64,000 nt of DNA from Selenomonadaceae bacterium. Its GTDB lineage: Bacteria > Bacillota > Negativicutes > Selenomonadales > Selenomonadaceae. The stretch spans positions 62,001 through 126,000 of the forward strand of contig JAGABT010000016.1 of NCBI GenBank assembly GCA_017614505.1, written 5' to 3'. Both the position numbers and the translations under genes were made by a program. The notes below the pieces were generated by a model. The model did not search any database. It saw nothing but the letters and a program-made list of their open reading frames with translations, and was not told the origin of the DNA. Shown in pieces: positions 33,089 to 40,682 of the stretch (positions are counted from its first letter, which is position 1; each line of letters begins with the position of its first letter).

Positions 33089-34094
33089 AGATGAACTGGC
33101 GCGGCAGTTGCTCCAGAAAATTTTTCCCAGCGTCAACTTCAACGCCGCCACCGCTGAAGACCTTATCCGCATGACTGAAAAATTTGATACGCCCGCTGAA
33201 GTTCCGGCTGAAAACTTTACCGCGTCCGATAAGGCTGAAATTTTAATCGAGGCGCTGCCCTATATCCAGCAGTTTTACGGCAAAACCGTCGTCGTCAAGT
33301 ACGGCGGCAACGCCATGGTAAACGACGCGCTCAAGGAAAAAGTCATGCAGGACGTGGCGCTGATGAAGTACACCGGCATAAACGTGGTTATCGTGCACGG
33401 CGGCGGTCCCGAAATTACCGGCTTCCTCAAAAAGCTCGGCAAGGAAACTGAATTTGTCAGCGGCTTGCGCGTAACCGACGAAGAAACCGTGGAAATTGCG
33501 GAAATGGTTCTCGACGGCAAAATTAATTCTGAAATTGTCACGCTTTTAAACCGGCGCGGCGTTCGCGCGGTAGGCTTGAGCGGCAAGGACGCTGATTTGA
33601 TTCGCGCTGAAAAGAAACTCGCCACTGTCTACGAGCAGGGCGAAAAAACTAAGGTCGATATTGGCTACGTCGGCAAGGCGAAAAAGATTGACAGCCGCAT
33701 TCTGGAAGATTTAATCGCGGGCGGCTACGTGCCGGTTATCGCGCCAATCGGCGTTGGAGAGGACGGCAAAAGCTACAATATCAACGCGGATTACGTGGCG
33801 GCGGATATTGCCGGCGCGCTCAAGGCGGAAAAACTTTTACTGCTCACCGACACCGAGGGCGTCTACAAAAATTTCGACGATAAGAGCAGTTTCATTTCCA
33901 CGCTGACGGCTGCCGAGGCGCGCGAATTTATCAAGACTGGCGTTATCGCTGGCGGTATGATTCCGAAGGTCGAGGCGTGTCTGCGCGCGTTGCAGAACGG
34001 CGCCGGTAAGGCTCACATAATCGACGGCAGGCTCCCGCACTCAATCATTCTGGAACTTTTCACGGCAACGGGCATTGGTACCCAGGTCGAATAA
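33078..34094 (+). CDS. argB: Acetylglutamate kinase with an unusual N-terminal extension
   Basis: 338 residues from ATG at 33078 (or 33081); AAGGAGG lies about 12 bases upstream, inside recT. The amino-acid-kinase core begins at about residue 48 (TASDKAEILIEALPYIQQFY) and carries VVKYGGNAMVND, IVHGGGPEITG, SGLRVTDEETVE, GLSGKDADL, NADYVAADIAGAL, LLLTDTEGVY, GGMIPKVEACL. NAG kinase phosphorylates acetylglutamate at the committed step; the arginine-sensitive hexamers usually have an N-terminal helix. The extra 47 residues (DELARQLLQKIFPSV, AEDLIRMTEKFDTPAEVP) have no counterpart in typical ArgB and may be a regulatory helix or a piece of the inserted element fused to it. An internal start at 33171 lacks a site. 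Confidence 0.9.
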   Translation: MMNEDELARQLLQKIFPSVNFNAATAEDLIRMTEKFDTPAEVPAENFTASDKAEILIEALPYIQQFYGKTVVVKYGGNAMVNDALKEKVMQDVALMKYTGINVVIVHGGGPEITGFLKKLGKETEFVSGLRVTDEETVEIAEMVLDGKINSEIVTLLNRRGVRAVGLSGKDADLIRAEKKLATVYEQGEKTKVDIGYVGKAKKIDSRILEDLIAGGYVPVIAPIGVGEDGKSYNINADYVAADIAGALKAEKLLLLTDTEGVYKNFDDKSSFISTLTAAEAREFIKTGVIAGGMIPKVEACLRALQNGAGKAHIIDGRLPHSIILELFTATGIGTQVE

Positions 34095-34111
34095 ATGCAG
34101 TTTAAAGATTA

Positions 34112-34140
34112 TTGACGCCGCCGCCCTGAGTGATTATAGT
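34112..34140 (+). promoter_or_regulatory. Promoter for argD
   Basis: TTGACG (34112-34117), 17-base spacer, TATAGT (34135-34140); ends 32 bases before the argD start, in the gap after argB. argD and the peptide genes could therefore be transcribed apart from argJ-recT-argB. Confidence 0.7.
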
Positions 34141-34172
34141 ATTTTGAAATTTACAGCAGGGAGAGATTCACC

Positions 34173-35375
34173 TTGATTGACATTCAGCAACCGATTATGG
34201 CGCGCGACGACAGCAGTTATCTGCCGGTCTTCAGGCGCTACAAAATCGTTTTAGACCACGGCGAGGGCGCTTACCTGTACGACATGACCGGCAAACGCTA
34301 CGTCGATTTTCTCGCCGGAATTGCCGTCAACGTCCTCGGCTACAACTACAAGCCGCTAGTTAAGGCAATTTCCGAGCAGGCGGCGAAAATTATTCACGTG
34401 TCAAATCTGTACTACACCGAGCCGCAGGCAACCGCCGCCGCAAAACTCGTCAAGCTGAGCGGGCTCGACCGCGCTTTCTTTGCAAATTCCGGCGCAGAGG
34501 CGAATGAAGGCGCTATCAAAGTCGCCCGCAAGTACGCGCACCAGTTCGACGCCGATAAATCCCAGATTATAACCGCGTGGGACAGTTTCCACGGCAGGAC
34601 GCTGGCTACGCTCACCGCTACTGGTCAGCCGAAATATCACAAGGGCTTTGAGCCGCTACCCGCCGGTTTCGATTACGTTCACTACAACGACCTCGCCGAG
34701 CTTGAAGAAAAAATTTCCGACAAAACCTGCGCCGTCATGCTTGAGACGATTCAGGGTGAAGGCGGCGTCTATCCGCCTCAGAATGATTATCTTAAGAAAG
34801 TCCGCGAACTCTGCGACAGGCACGGCGCGCTTTTGATTTTCGACGAAATTCAGGCAGGCATCGGGCGCAGCGGCAAATTCTTCGCCTACGAGAAATACGG
34901 CGTCAAGCCGGATATTGTCACGCTGGCAAAAGGCTTAGCTGGCGGCGTTCCAATCGGCGCGTTTATCTGCACTGAAAAAGTCGCGCAGGCTTTGCACCCA
35001 GGCGACCACGGTACAACTTTCGGCGGCAACCCGCTTGCCTGCGCCGCCGCTAACGTCGTGCTCGATACCGTTCCAACTGAAAAATTCTTAAGCCACGTCG
35101 AAGAAACTGGCGCCTACTTCAAAGGCAAGCTCATCGAACTTCAGCAGAAATATCCCGACCAGATTAGCGAAATTCGCGGCGAAGGCTTGATTCTCGGCGC
35201 CCAGCTCTCCAATCCCAAAAAATCCGGCGGCGAAATCGTCAGCGAATGCATGGAACGCGGCGCTATCATCAACTGCACCGCCGGCACCGTCCTCAGATTT
35301 ATCCCGCCGCTCATTATCGAACGCCAGCACGTTGACGAAGTAATAAATATTCTTGACGCCGTTTTGAGCGCTTAA
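34173..35375 (+). CDS. argD: Acetylornithine aminotransferase
   Basis: 400 residues. PLP-dependent transfer of an amino group from glutamate to N-acetylglutamate semialdehyde. Seen: GKRYVDFLAGIAVNVLGY, FFANSGAEANEGAIKVAR, SFHGRTLATLTATGQ, ETIQGEGGVYPP, FDEIQAGIGRSG, the PLP lysine in TLAKGLAGGVPIGA, and TTFGGNPLACAAA. Start: TTG at 34173, GGGAGA eight bases upstream; an ATG at 34197 is possible. Own promoter upstream; three peptide genes follow. Confidence 0.96.
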   Translation: MIDIQQPIMARDDSSYLPVFRRYKIVLDHGEGAYLYDMTGKRYVDFLAGIAVNVLGYNYKPLVKAISEQAAKIIHVSNLYYTEPQATAAAKLVKLSGLDRAFFANSGAEANEGAIKVARKYAHQFDADKSQIITAWDSFHGRTLATLTATGQPKYHKGFEPLPAGFDYVHYNDLAELEEKISDKTCAVMLETIQGEGGVYPPQNDYLKKVRELCDRHGALLIFDEIQAGIGRSGKFFAYEKYGVKPDIVTLAKGLAGGVPIGAFICTEKVAQALHPGDHGTTFGGNPLACAAANVVLDTVPTEKFLSHVEETGAYFKGKLIELQQKYPDQISEIRGEGLILGAQLSNPKKSGGEIVSECMERGAIINCTAGTVLRFIPPLIIERQHVDEVINILDAVLSA

Positions 35376-35429
35376 TATTTTTCAAGTTCCGGCGTATAAG
35401 CTGCAGAAAGCTTGAAAGGACTGACAACA

Positions 35430-35753
35430 ATGGCAAACGATAAAATCAGAAACGACGAAATTCTCAGCGACGAGGAACTTGACAACGTGGCTGGCGGCAG
35501 CTGGATGCAAACCTCCCTCGACATTATTGAGGCGGGCAAGAGCGGTCTCGTCAACGTAAATCCCGACGATGTGGAATCCGTTGCAAATTTCTACCAGAAC
35601 AATCGCAGCGAGCTGACGGACATGTTCGCGAAATTCGGCATCGAGTTCACGCACCGTGGCAAATGGTACGAAGAAAATGACTACTCTTTCAACGGGCAGA
35701 AAATTTCGCGGGACGAGGCGTGGAGCATTATCAACAAGCAACTCGGCAAATAA
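35430..35753 (+). CDS. Double-glycine leader peptide precursor, copy 1
   Basis: 107 residues. N-terminus MANDKIRNDEILSDEELDNV followed by AGG ends at residue 23 in the classic double-glycine cleavage site of leaders processed by C39-peptidase ABC exporters (Leu-Ser-Asp-Glu-Glu-Leu-Asp-x-Val-x-Gly-Gly). The remaining 84 residues are hydrophilic, without Cys, and share with the next two genes the block SELTDMFAKFGIEFTH...FNGQKISRDEAWSIINKQLG. It could be a bacteriocin-like or RiPP precursor, or a larger secreted protein using the same export route; no exporter, maturase or immunity gene is in the window. AAAGGAC nine bases before ATG. Confidence 0.82.
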   Translation: MANDKIRNDEILSDEELDNVAGGSWMQTSLDIIEAGKSGLVNVNPDDVESVANFYQNNRSELTDMFAKFGIEFTHRGKWYEENDYSFNGQKISRDEAWSIINKQLGK

Positions 35754-35785
35754 TCGGCGGAAAGAATTTGTAAGGACTGATAACA

Positions 35786-36133
35786 ATGGCTAGCGACAAA
35801 ATCCGCGAAGACGAAATTATGAGCGACGACGAACTTGACAACGTGGCGGGCGGCAGAATGCAGGAATCCATTAACGACGTTCAGCGGGCAGGTCGTCTCG
35901 GTCTTCTTGACGTCAATCCATACAATAAGACAGACATTGTAAAGTTTTGCCTTGACAACAGCGGCGAGCTGACGAAGATGTTCGCGAAATTCGGTATTAC
36001 GTTCACGCACAACGAAGATTCGAACAAAAACAATGAATATGTTTACAACTACGTTAGCGGCGGACAGAGAATGAGGCGCTACATTTCGCAGAACGAGGCG
36101 TGGAGCATTATCGAACAGAAACTCGGCAGCTAA
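35786..36133 (+). CDS. Double-glycine leader peptide precursor, copy 2
   Basis: 115 residues. Leader MASDKIREDEIMSDDELDNV plus AGG (cleavage after 23), then RMQESINDVQRAGRLGLLD, then the shared block GELTKMFAKFGITFTH and an insert relative to copy 1 (NKNNEYVYNYVSGGQRMRRY) before the ISQNEAWSIIEQKLG end. Start supported by AAGGACTGATAACA, nearly identical to copy 1, so the ribosome site was duplicated with the gene. The mature region has diverged far more than the leader, as expected for a peptide family under diversification. Confidence 0.82.
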   Translation: MASDKIREDEIMSDDELDNVAGGRMQESINDVQRAGRLGLLDVNPYNKTDIVKFCLDNSGELTKMFAKFGITFTHNEDSNKNNEYVYNYVSGGQRMRRYISQNEAWSIIEQKLGS

Positions 36134-36166
36134 TCGGCGGAAAGGATTTGGAAGGGCGTTTTAAAA

Positions 36167-36385
36167 ATGGCAGACGATAAATTTCAGGACGAAACGTTGT
36201 CTATGATGAAGTTCTACTCTAACAATCGCGGCGAGTTGACGGATATGTTCGCGAAATTCGGTATTCAGTTCACGCAACGTCCCGAGGAAGGGCGCAATAT
36301 GTATACCAACGACTACATTTACAACGGACAGAAAATTTCGCATGACGAGGCGTGGAAAATTATCGAACAGCAACTCGGCAAATAA
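36167..36385 (+). CDS. Leader-truncated paralogue, copy 3
   Basis: 72 residues. Start MADDKFQDETLSMMKFYSNN: the first 12 residues align with the leader start of copies 1 and 2, then the frame jumps straight to the shared block GELTDMFAKFGIQFTQ...YNGQKISHDEAWKIIEQQLG. The EELDNVAGG site and the segment after it (about 40 residues) are missing, in frame. Without the site it should not be processed like the others, so it may be immunity-like, a decoy or decaying. Ribosome site GGAAGG. Confidence 0.72.
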   Translation: MADDKFQDETLSMMKFYSNNRGELTDMFAKFGIQFTQRPEEGRNMYTNDYIYNGQKISHDEAWKIIEQQLGK

Positions 36386-36390
36386 AAAAT

Positions 36391-36432
36391 TTCTCCAATG
36401 GCGCGTCGGAAGGCGCGTCTTTTTTTATTGGA
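36391..36432 (+). terminator. Weak terminator-like palindrome after the peptide genes
   Basis: CTCCAAT (36394-36400) and ATTGGAG (36426-36432) form outer arms around two GGCGCGTC repeats and a seven-T run. Self-complementary GCGC allows an inner hairpin; the fit to a classic terminator is only fair. Confidence 0.4.
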
Positions 36433-36484
36433 GCGGCAGGTTTTAGCGGCGGCAGCGCGAAATATTCAGCGGGAGGGATTTACT

Positions 36485-37417
36485 TTGCTGAAGGGAAAAG
36501 ATTTAATTTCAATACACGACCTGAGCGCGGACGAGGTGCTGGAAATTTTGAACTGCGCGGCGGATTTGAAAGTCATGCAGAAAAAGCGGATACCGCACCG
36601 CTACCTTGCAGGCAAAACGCTGGGCATGATATTCGAGAAATCGTCGACGCGGACGCGGGTTTCGTTTGAAGTGGGAATATTCCAGCTGGGCGGCACCGGC
36701 TTATTCCTGTCGAGCAAGGATTTGCAGCTGGGGCGCGGCGAACCGATTAAAGATACGGCGCGCGTGCTTTCAAGGTATCTGGACGGGATAATGATTCGGA
36801 CATTCGGGCACGACAGGATTTTGGAGCTGGCGAAATATGCGGATATTCCCGTAATAAACGGCTTGAGCGATTTACTTCACCCGTGTCAGGTGCTGACGGA
36901 TTTGCTGACTATTCGCGAACACAAGGGCAGGAATTTCCGCAGTCTGAAAATGGCTTACGTCGGCGACGGGAATAATATGACGAACTCTTATCTGTACGGC
37001 GCGGCGAAAGTCGGAATGAATCTGACTGTGGCGACGCCCGCCGGTTACAAGCCGAACGATGAAGTTTTCAGAAATGCGCTGGCTGACGCTGAGGAAACTC
37101 GCGCGGAAATCAGCTGGACGGAAAATCCTGTCGACGCCGTTCGTGACGCGGATATTATTGCGACGGATACCTGGGCGAGCATGGGGCAGGAAGCCGAGCA
37201 CGATGCGCGCAAAAAGATTTTCGCGCCGTATCAGGTCAACACTGAGCTTTTGAAACACGCCAGCAAAAACGCTATCGTCCTGCACTGCCTGCCTGCTTAT
37301 CGCGGCGAGGAAATTACCGACGAAGTTTTTGAAAACAACGCGCATGTGATTTTCGACGAGGCGGAAAACCGGCTCCACGTCCAAAAAGCGATAATGGCGT
37401 TGACAATGGCGGATTGA
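36485..37417 (+). CDS. argF: Ornithine carbamoyltransferase
   Basis: 310 residues from TTG at 36485, with GGGAGGG seven bases upstream; the frame is open further upstream but not homologous. Joins ornithine and carbamoyl phosphate to make citrulline. Motifs: KGKDLISIHDLSADE, carbamoyl-phosphate loop SSTRTRVSFE, HPCQVLTDLLTIRE, GDGNNMTNSYLYGA, DTWASMGQE, catalytic HCLPAYRGEEI. Last arg gene of the cluster; its end contains the scfA promoter. Confidence 0.96.
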   Translation: MLKGKDLISIHDLSADEVLEILNCAADLKVMQKKRIPHRYLAGKTLGMIFEKSSTRTRVSFEVGIFQLGGTGLFLSSKDLQLGRGEPIKDTARVLSRYLDGIMIRTFGHDRILELAKYADIPVINGLSDLLHPCQVLTDLLTIREHKGRNFRSLKMAYVGDGNNMTNSYLYGAAKVGMNLTVATPAGYKPNDEVFRNALADAEETRAEISWTENPVDAVRDADIIATDTWASMGQEAEHDARKKIFAPYQVNTELLKHASKNAIVLHCLPAYRGEEITDEVFENNAHVIFDEAENRLHVQKAIMALTMAD

Positions 37418-37427
37418 ATGGTATAAT
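37400..37427 (+). promoter_or_regulatory. Consensus promoter for scfA
   Basis: Perfect TTGACA (37400-37405), 16-base spacer, perfect TATAAT (37422-37427), spanning the argF stop codon. It is the best promoter seen in the window, implying strong expression of the small peptide. Confidence 0.85.
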
Positions 37428-37445
37428 TTTTTCGGAGGCGATAAC

Positions 37446-37583
37446 ATGAAGCACATTAAGACAGTCAATAAGCCGATGGAAGTCAAAACCGGCGGCTGCG
37501 GCGAATGCCAGGCGTCCTGCCAGAGCGCGTGCAAGACCAGCTGCACCGTTGGCAATCAGGTTTGCGAACGGCAGAAAAAATAA
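37446..37583 (+). CDS. scfA: SCIFF six-cysteine peptide precursor
   Basis: 45 residues, exactly six cysteines at 18, 21, 25, 29, 33 and 40. It begins MKHIKTVNKPMEV and contains the family core CQASCQSACKTSC, then NQVCE. SCIFF (six cysteines in forty-five residues) is a near-universal RiPP precursor of Clostridia, in which a radical-SAM maturase installs Cys-to-Thr thioether links. The maturase gene scfB usually follows at once, but here a terminator and a gene fragment follow, so any maturase must be elsewhere. GGAGG lies seven bases before the ATG. Too short to be caught by length-filtered gene calling. Confidence 0.9.
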   Translation: MKHIKTVNKPMEVKTGGCGECQASCQSACKTSCTVGNQVCERQKK

Positions 37584-37610
37584 TCTGCGCGAATTTCGGG
37601 CAAAAAAATT

Positions 37611-37639
37611 ACCGGCGTCATTAACGGCGTCGGTTTTTT
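37611..37639 (+). terminator. Rho-independent terminator after scfA
   Basis: 9-bp stem with two wobble pairs (ACCGGCGTC with GGCGTCGGT), six-base loop, then TTTTTT. Isolates scfA as a one-gene unit. Confidence 0.8.
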
Positions 37640-37658
37640 AGTATGGAGGCGCATTACT

Positions 37659-37790
37659 TTGGCTTTTGAAAATCATTCGGACGCGCGGGTTCGCAAAGCT
37701 TATGAAATTGCTTGCGCGGCTCACGCTGGGCAAACCGATAAAGAAAAATATGCCGCCGCTTTAACCACTCTTACTCAGCCTCGCGCTTAG
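37659..37790 (+). pseudogene. Truncated N-terminus of an HD-domain (RelA/SpoT-like) protein
   Basis: 43 codons from a TTG, preceded by TATGGAGG. RVRKAYEIACAAHAGQTDK matches the start of HD-domain (p)ppGpp hydrolase-like proteins, which continue with a Pro-Tyr-x-x-His-Pro motif. Here the similarity stops after TDK and the frame ends within the convergent gltD 3' end. Likely a remnant left by a deletion; the ribosome site is still good. Confidence 0.5.
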
Positions 37791-39006
37791 CCTTCAGATA
37801 TTCGTCGATAGCTAGCGCGACCTGCTTGGAATAAAGCACGGCAAGCACAACGTTTTTCGAGCCGACAACCACGTCACCGCTGGCAAAGACGCCTTCAATC
37901 GACGTTTTACCTTTCTCGTCGACGACAATCAACCCCTTGTCGCTGATTTTCAATTCGCGCGCCGTATTGACAATTTTATCCTTCGGACCCTGGCTGATAG
38001 CGATAATCGTGCTGTCGGCGTGCATTAAAACCGGCTCTTCCTCGCGCACCAGATTGCCTTCCTCGTCGTAAATCCTCGGCGTGAGAATCGGTCCGTCCTC
38101 GGTAAATTCCGTGATAGCCATGCCCTGCTGAATTTCAATGCCGTCAACTTCCGCGTAGTCAATTTCGCGCTGGCTGGCGGCAATGCGCTGGCGGCGGGCG
38201 TAAAGCGTGACGTTGCGGCTGCCCATACGCACAACCGTCCGCGCAACGTCAATCGCCGAATTTCCCGCGCCGATAATCGCCACGGTATCGCCCAGATCGT
38301 AGGCTTCGGGGTTGCGCAGATAATCTACCGCAAAATGCACGTTGCCGAGCGATTCGCCCTTGCAGTGCGTGCGGTTAGGACGCCAGACGCCCGTGCCAAT
38401 GAAAACCGCGTCGTAGCCATCGTTGAACAGGTCGTCAAGGTGCAGCGCGCCGCCAATCGCAGTATTCGGGCGGAAGTGTATTCCCATTTCGCGCAGTTTC
38501 GTCGCGTACCTGTCAATAATCTTTCTCGGCAAACGAAAAGCGGGAATGCCATAGCGCATCATCCCGCCAATTTTGTCCATGCGCTCAAAAATAGTAATAC
38601 TGTGACCGAGCGCCGCAAGTTTAATCGCAATAGTAATTCCCGCCGGACCCGAACCGATAATTGCAACTTTCTGCCCAGTATCCGGCAGCCGCTCAATCGT
38701 CGCGTGGTCGAAGTACGAATCAGAAATGTAATGCTCAATATTCGGAATCTGAATCGCCGCGCCTTCCTTGCGCTTGCCCTGAATGCAGTTGCCTTCGCAC
38801 TGGTTTTCGTGGTCGCATACCAGCGAGCAGACGATTGACAGCGGATTATTTTCAAACAGCATTTTGCCCGCTTCCTGCGTCTTGCCTTCAAGGAACAGCC
38901 GAATCATTTCCGGCACATTCGTCTGAATTGGACAGCCCTTCAGCCGGCACAGCGGCTTTTTGCACTGCAGGCACCGCCGCGCCTCTTCAATTACGTGTAC
39001 TGCCAT
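37771..39006 (-). CDS. gltD: Glutamate synthase small-subunit-type (GltD-like) oxidoreductase
   Basis: 411 residues from ATG at 39006 (GGGAGG eight bases upstream). N-terminal Fe-S domain (EARRCLQCKKPLCRLKGCP, CSLVCDHENQCEGNCI), then FAD-binding (VAIIGSGPAGITIAIKLA), a second nucleotide-binding site (VAIIGAGNSAIDVARTVVRM), and a C-terminal FAD signature (GVFASGDVVVGSKNVVLAV). This is the beta-subunit fold that delivers NADPH electrons to glutamate synthase or, in homologues, to NfnB-type ferredoxin-NADP reductases or 2-enoate partners. No gltA-type large subunit is adjacent, so the partner is open. Last gene of a four-gene minus-strand run. Confidence 0.85.
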   Translation of the reverse strand: MAVHVIEEARRCLQCKKPLCRLKGCPIQTNVPEMIRLFLEGKTQEAGKMLFENNPLSIVCSLVCDHENQCEGNCIQGKRKEGAAIQIPNIEHYISDSYFDHATIERLPDTGQKVAIIGSGPAGITIAIKLAALGHSITIFERMDKIGGMMRYGIPAFRLPRKIIDRYATKLREMGIHFRPNTAIGGALHLDDLFNDGYDAVFIGTGVWRPNRTHCKGESLGNVHFAVDYLRNPEAYDLGDTVAIIGAGNSAIDVARTVVRMGSRNVTLYARRQRIAASQREIDYAEVDGIEIQQGMAITEFTEDGPILTPRIYDEEGNLVREEEPVLMHADSTIIAISQGPKDKIVNTARELKISDKGLIVVDEKGKTSIEGVFASGDVVVGSKNVVLAVLYSKQVALAIDEYLKAKREAE

Positions 39007-39047
39007 CGTTAAATCCTCCCAATTCAATCTAATCCCACGCGAATTTT

Positions 39048-40076
39048 TTAAATCGTCCCAGCGATAATCCCGCCGCCCAGCACTTCCTCGCCGTCGTAGA
39101 ATACTACCGACTGCCCTGCCGTTACCGCACGCTGAGGCTCGTCGAACTCCACGCGCAGATTTTCATAGACCGTGCAGTCTGCCACGCGCGAGCCATAGCG
39201 AATCTTGCACTGCAGTCGCGCAGGAAATTCCGGCTTGTAAATCCAGTGGACATCTTCCGCCGTCAAGCCTCTGGCAAAAACTTCAGCGTTACTGCCAACA
39301 ATCACGCGGCGATTTTCCACGTCAAGTTTTACAACGTACAGCGGCTCCGGCGCGGCAATACCAAGACCCTTGCGCTGACCAATCGTGTAATTCGCAACGC
39401 CGCTGTGAACGCCGAGAACATTTCCAGACACGTCGACAATTTCGCCCGCCCTGAGCGCCTCAGAGCCCCTGCAGCGCCCTTCTATGAAACTTTTGTAGTC
39501 ATCGTTCGGAATAAAGCAAATCTCCTGGCTGTCGGGCTTGTGAGCGACCGGCAGATTAATTTTTTCAGCAACACCACGAGTTTCCGTCTTAGTCATTTCG
39601 CCCAGCGGCAGGATAATCCGGCTGAGTTTTTCCGGCGTCAGATTGTAAAGCACGTAGCTCTGATCCTTTTTTAAATCCGCCGCCTTCTTCAGCCGGTACC
39701 GCCCGTCTTCAAAGACAACCCGCGCATAATGCCCCGTCGCCAGATAATCCGCGCCGACGTATTCAGCGAACTCAAAAAGCTTGCCGAACTTGATTTTTTT
39801 GTTACAGCGAACGCAGGGATTTGGCGTCCGCCCGCGCAGGTATTCCGACACGAAATAATCTTCAATCTCCGCGCGAAACTCTTTGCGAAAATCCGCCACA
39901 TAATGCTTAATACCGAGCTGCGCCGCAACCCTCTGCGCGTCGGCAACTTCGCCGGAGCCGCTCAAAATCATTGTCACGCCGACAACTTCAAAGCCGCGAT
40001 AAATTAAAATTGCCGCTGTCAATGAGCTGTCAACACCGCCGCTCATTGCAACGGCAACCTTTTTTGCACCCGCCAT
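39048..40076 (-). CDS. mnmA: tRNA-specific 2-thiouridylase MnmA
   Basis: 342 residues. Adds sulphur to U34 of Lys, Glu and Gln tRNAs. PP-loop VAVAMSGGVDSSLTAAIL, then the catalytic Cys pair: NPCVRCNKKIKF (about 88-99) and SQEICFIP (about 183-190), plus DYLATGHYARV, KDQSYVLYNL and the C-terminal beta-barrel (GVANYTIGQRKGLGI, LRVEFDEPQRAVTAGQSVVFY). Seven bases after the mini-MCP gene; no strong ribosome site, so coupled translation is likely. The cysteine desulphurase partner is not in the window. Confidence 0.95.
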   Translation of the reverse strand: MAGAKKVAVAMSGGVDSSLTAAILIYRGFEVVGVTMILSGSGEVADAQRVAAQLGIKHYVADFRKEFRAEIEDYFVSEYLRGRTPNPCVRCNKKIKFGKLFEFAEYVGADYLATGHYARVVFEDGRYRLKKAADLKKDQSYVLYNLTPEKLSRIILPLGEMTKTETRGVAEKINLPVAHKPDSQEICFIPNDDYKSFIEGRCRGSEALRAGEIVDVSGNVLGVHSGVANYTIGQRKGLGIAAPEPLYVVKLDVENRRVIVGSNAEVFARGLTAEDVHWIYKPEFPARLQCKIRYGSRVADCTVYENLRVEFDEPQRAVTAGQSVVFYDGEEVLGGGIIAGTI

Positions 40077-40082
40077 GAAATT

Positions 40083-40610
40083 TTACTTCATAGCCTCGAT
40101 GTACATCTGAAGTTCCTCGATTGCCTTCATTACGCGCTGGAGATTGGCAAGAATTTCGGAAGTCGAAGTAGCCTGGTCGGAACTGACTTTACTTGTGTGA
40201 TCGATAGTTTTGGAAATTTCGGCAACGGCGCCGTTCATGAGATTGAGCGTCTGCTGAATTTTTTCAGTAGCTTCGCGGGATTGTTCAGCGAGCTTGCGGA
40301 CTTCCTCTGCAACGACAGCAAAGCCGCGACCCTGTTCACCGGCGCGCGCCGCTTCGATTGCCGCGTTCAGACCGAGCAGGTTCGTCTGTCCAGCAATGTT
40401 CGTGATGAAGTCGATAACCTTAACCGTGTCTTCGTTCTTCTCCTGCAGAAATTTCGCCTGCTTGATAGCTTCCTGCCCCGCCGTCGCCAAAGTGTTCGCG
40501 CTCTTGGAAACGCTCGCAACCGCCTCGGTAACCGTGTTCGTCACGTGAACAATTTCGTCGATGGATTTCTTCAGACGCTCATACGCCTGCTCCTGATTGA
40601 TGTCTGCCAA
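40083..40610 (-). CDS. Soluble mini methyl-accepting chemotaxis-like protein
   Basis: 175 residues from TTG at 40610 (AAGGGGGAA upstream). A single coiled-coil rod with the MCP hairpin tip: [30 protein letters not shown] and [17 protein letters not shown]. There is no transmembrane segment, HAMP or sensory domain. The N-terminal helix [19 protein letters not shown] and a C-terminal helix ending YIEAMK are all that flank it. Such proteins can act as cytoplasmic adaptors that dock CheA/CheW or modulate larger receptors. No che genes are in the window. Downstream of a receiver-GGDEF gene, so likely c-di-GMP or sensory-linked; inference. Confidence 0.85.
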   Translation of the reverse strand: MADINQEQAYERLKKSIDEIVHVTNTVTEAVASVSKSANTLATAGQEAIKQAKFLQEKNEDTVKVIDFITNIAGQTNLLGLNAAIEAARAGEQGRGFAVVAEEVRKLAEQSREATEKIQQTLNLMNGAVAEISKTIDHTSKVSSDQATSTSEILANLQRVMKAIEELQMYIEAMK

Positions 40611-40682
40611 AATAAATTCCCCCTTAAAAACATTTTCAGTCTTATTCAACACGGCGGCGGCAAAATCCTTTCGCCTGTGAAA

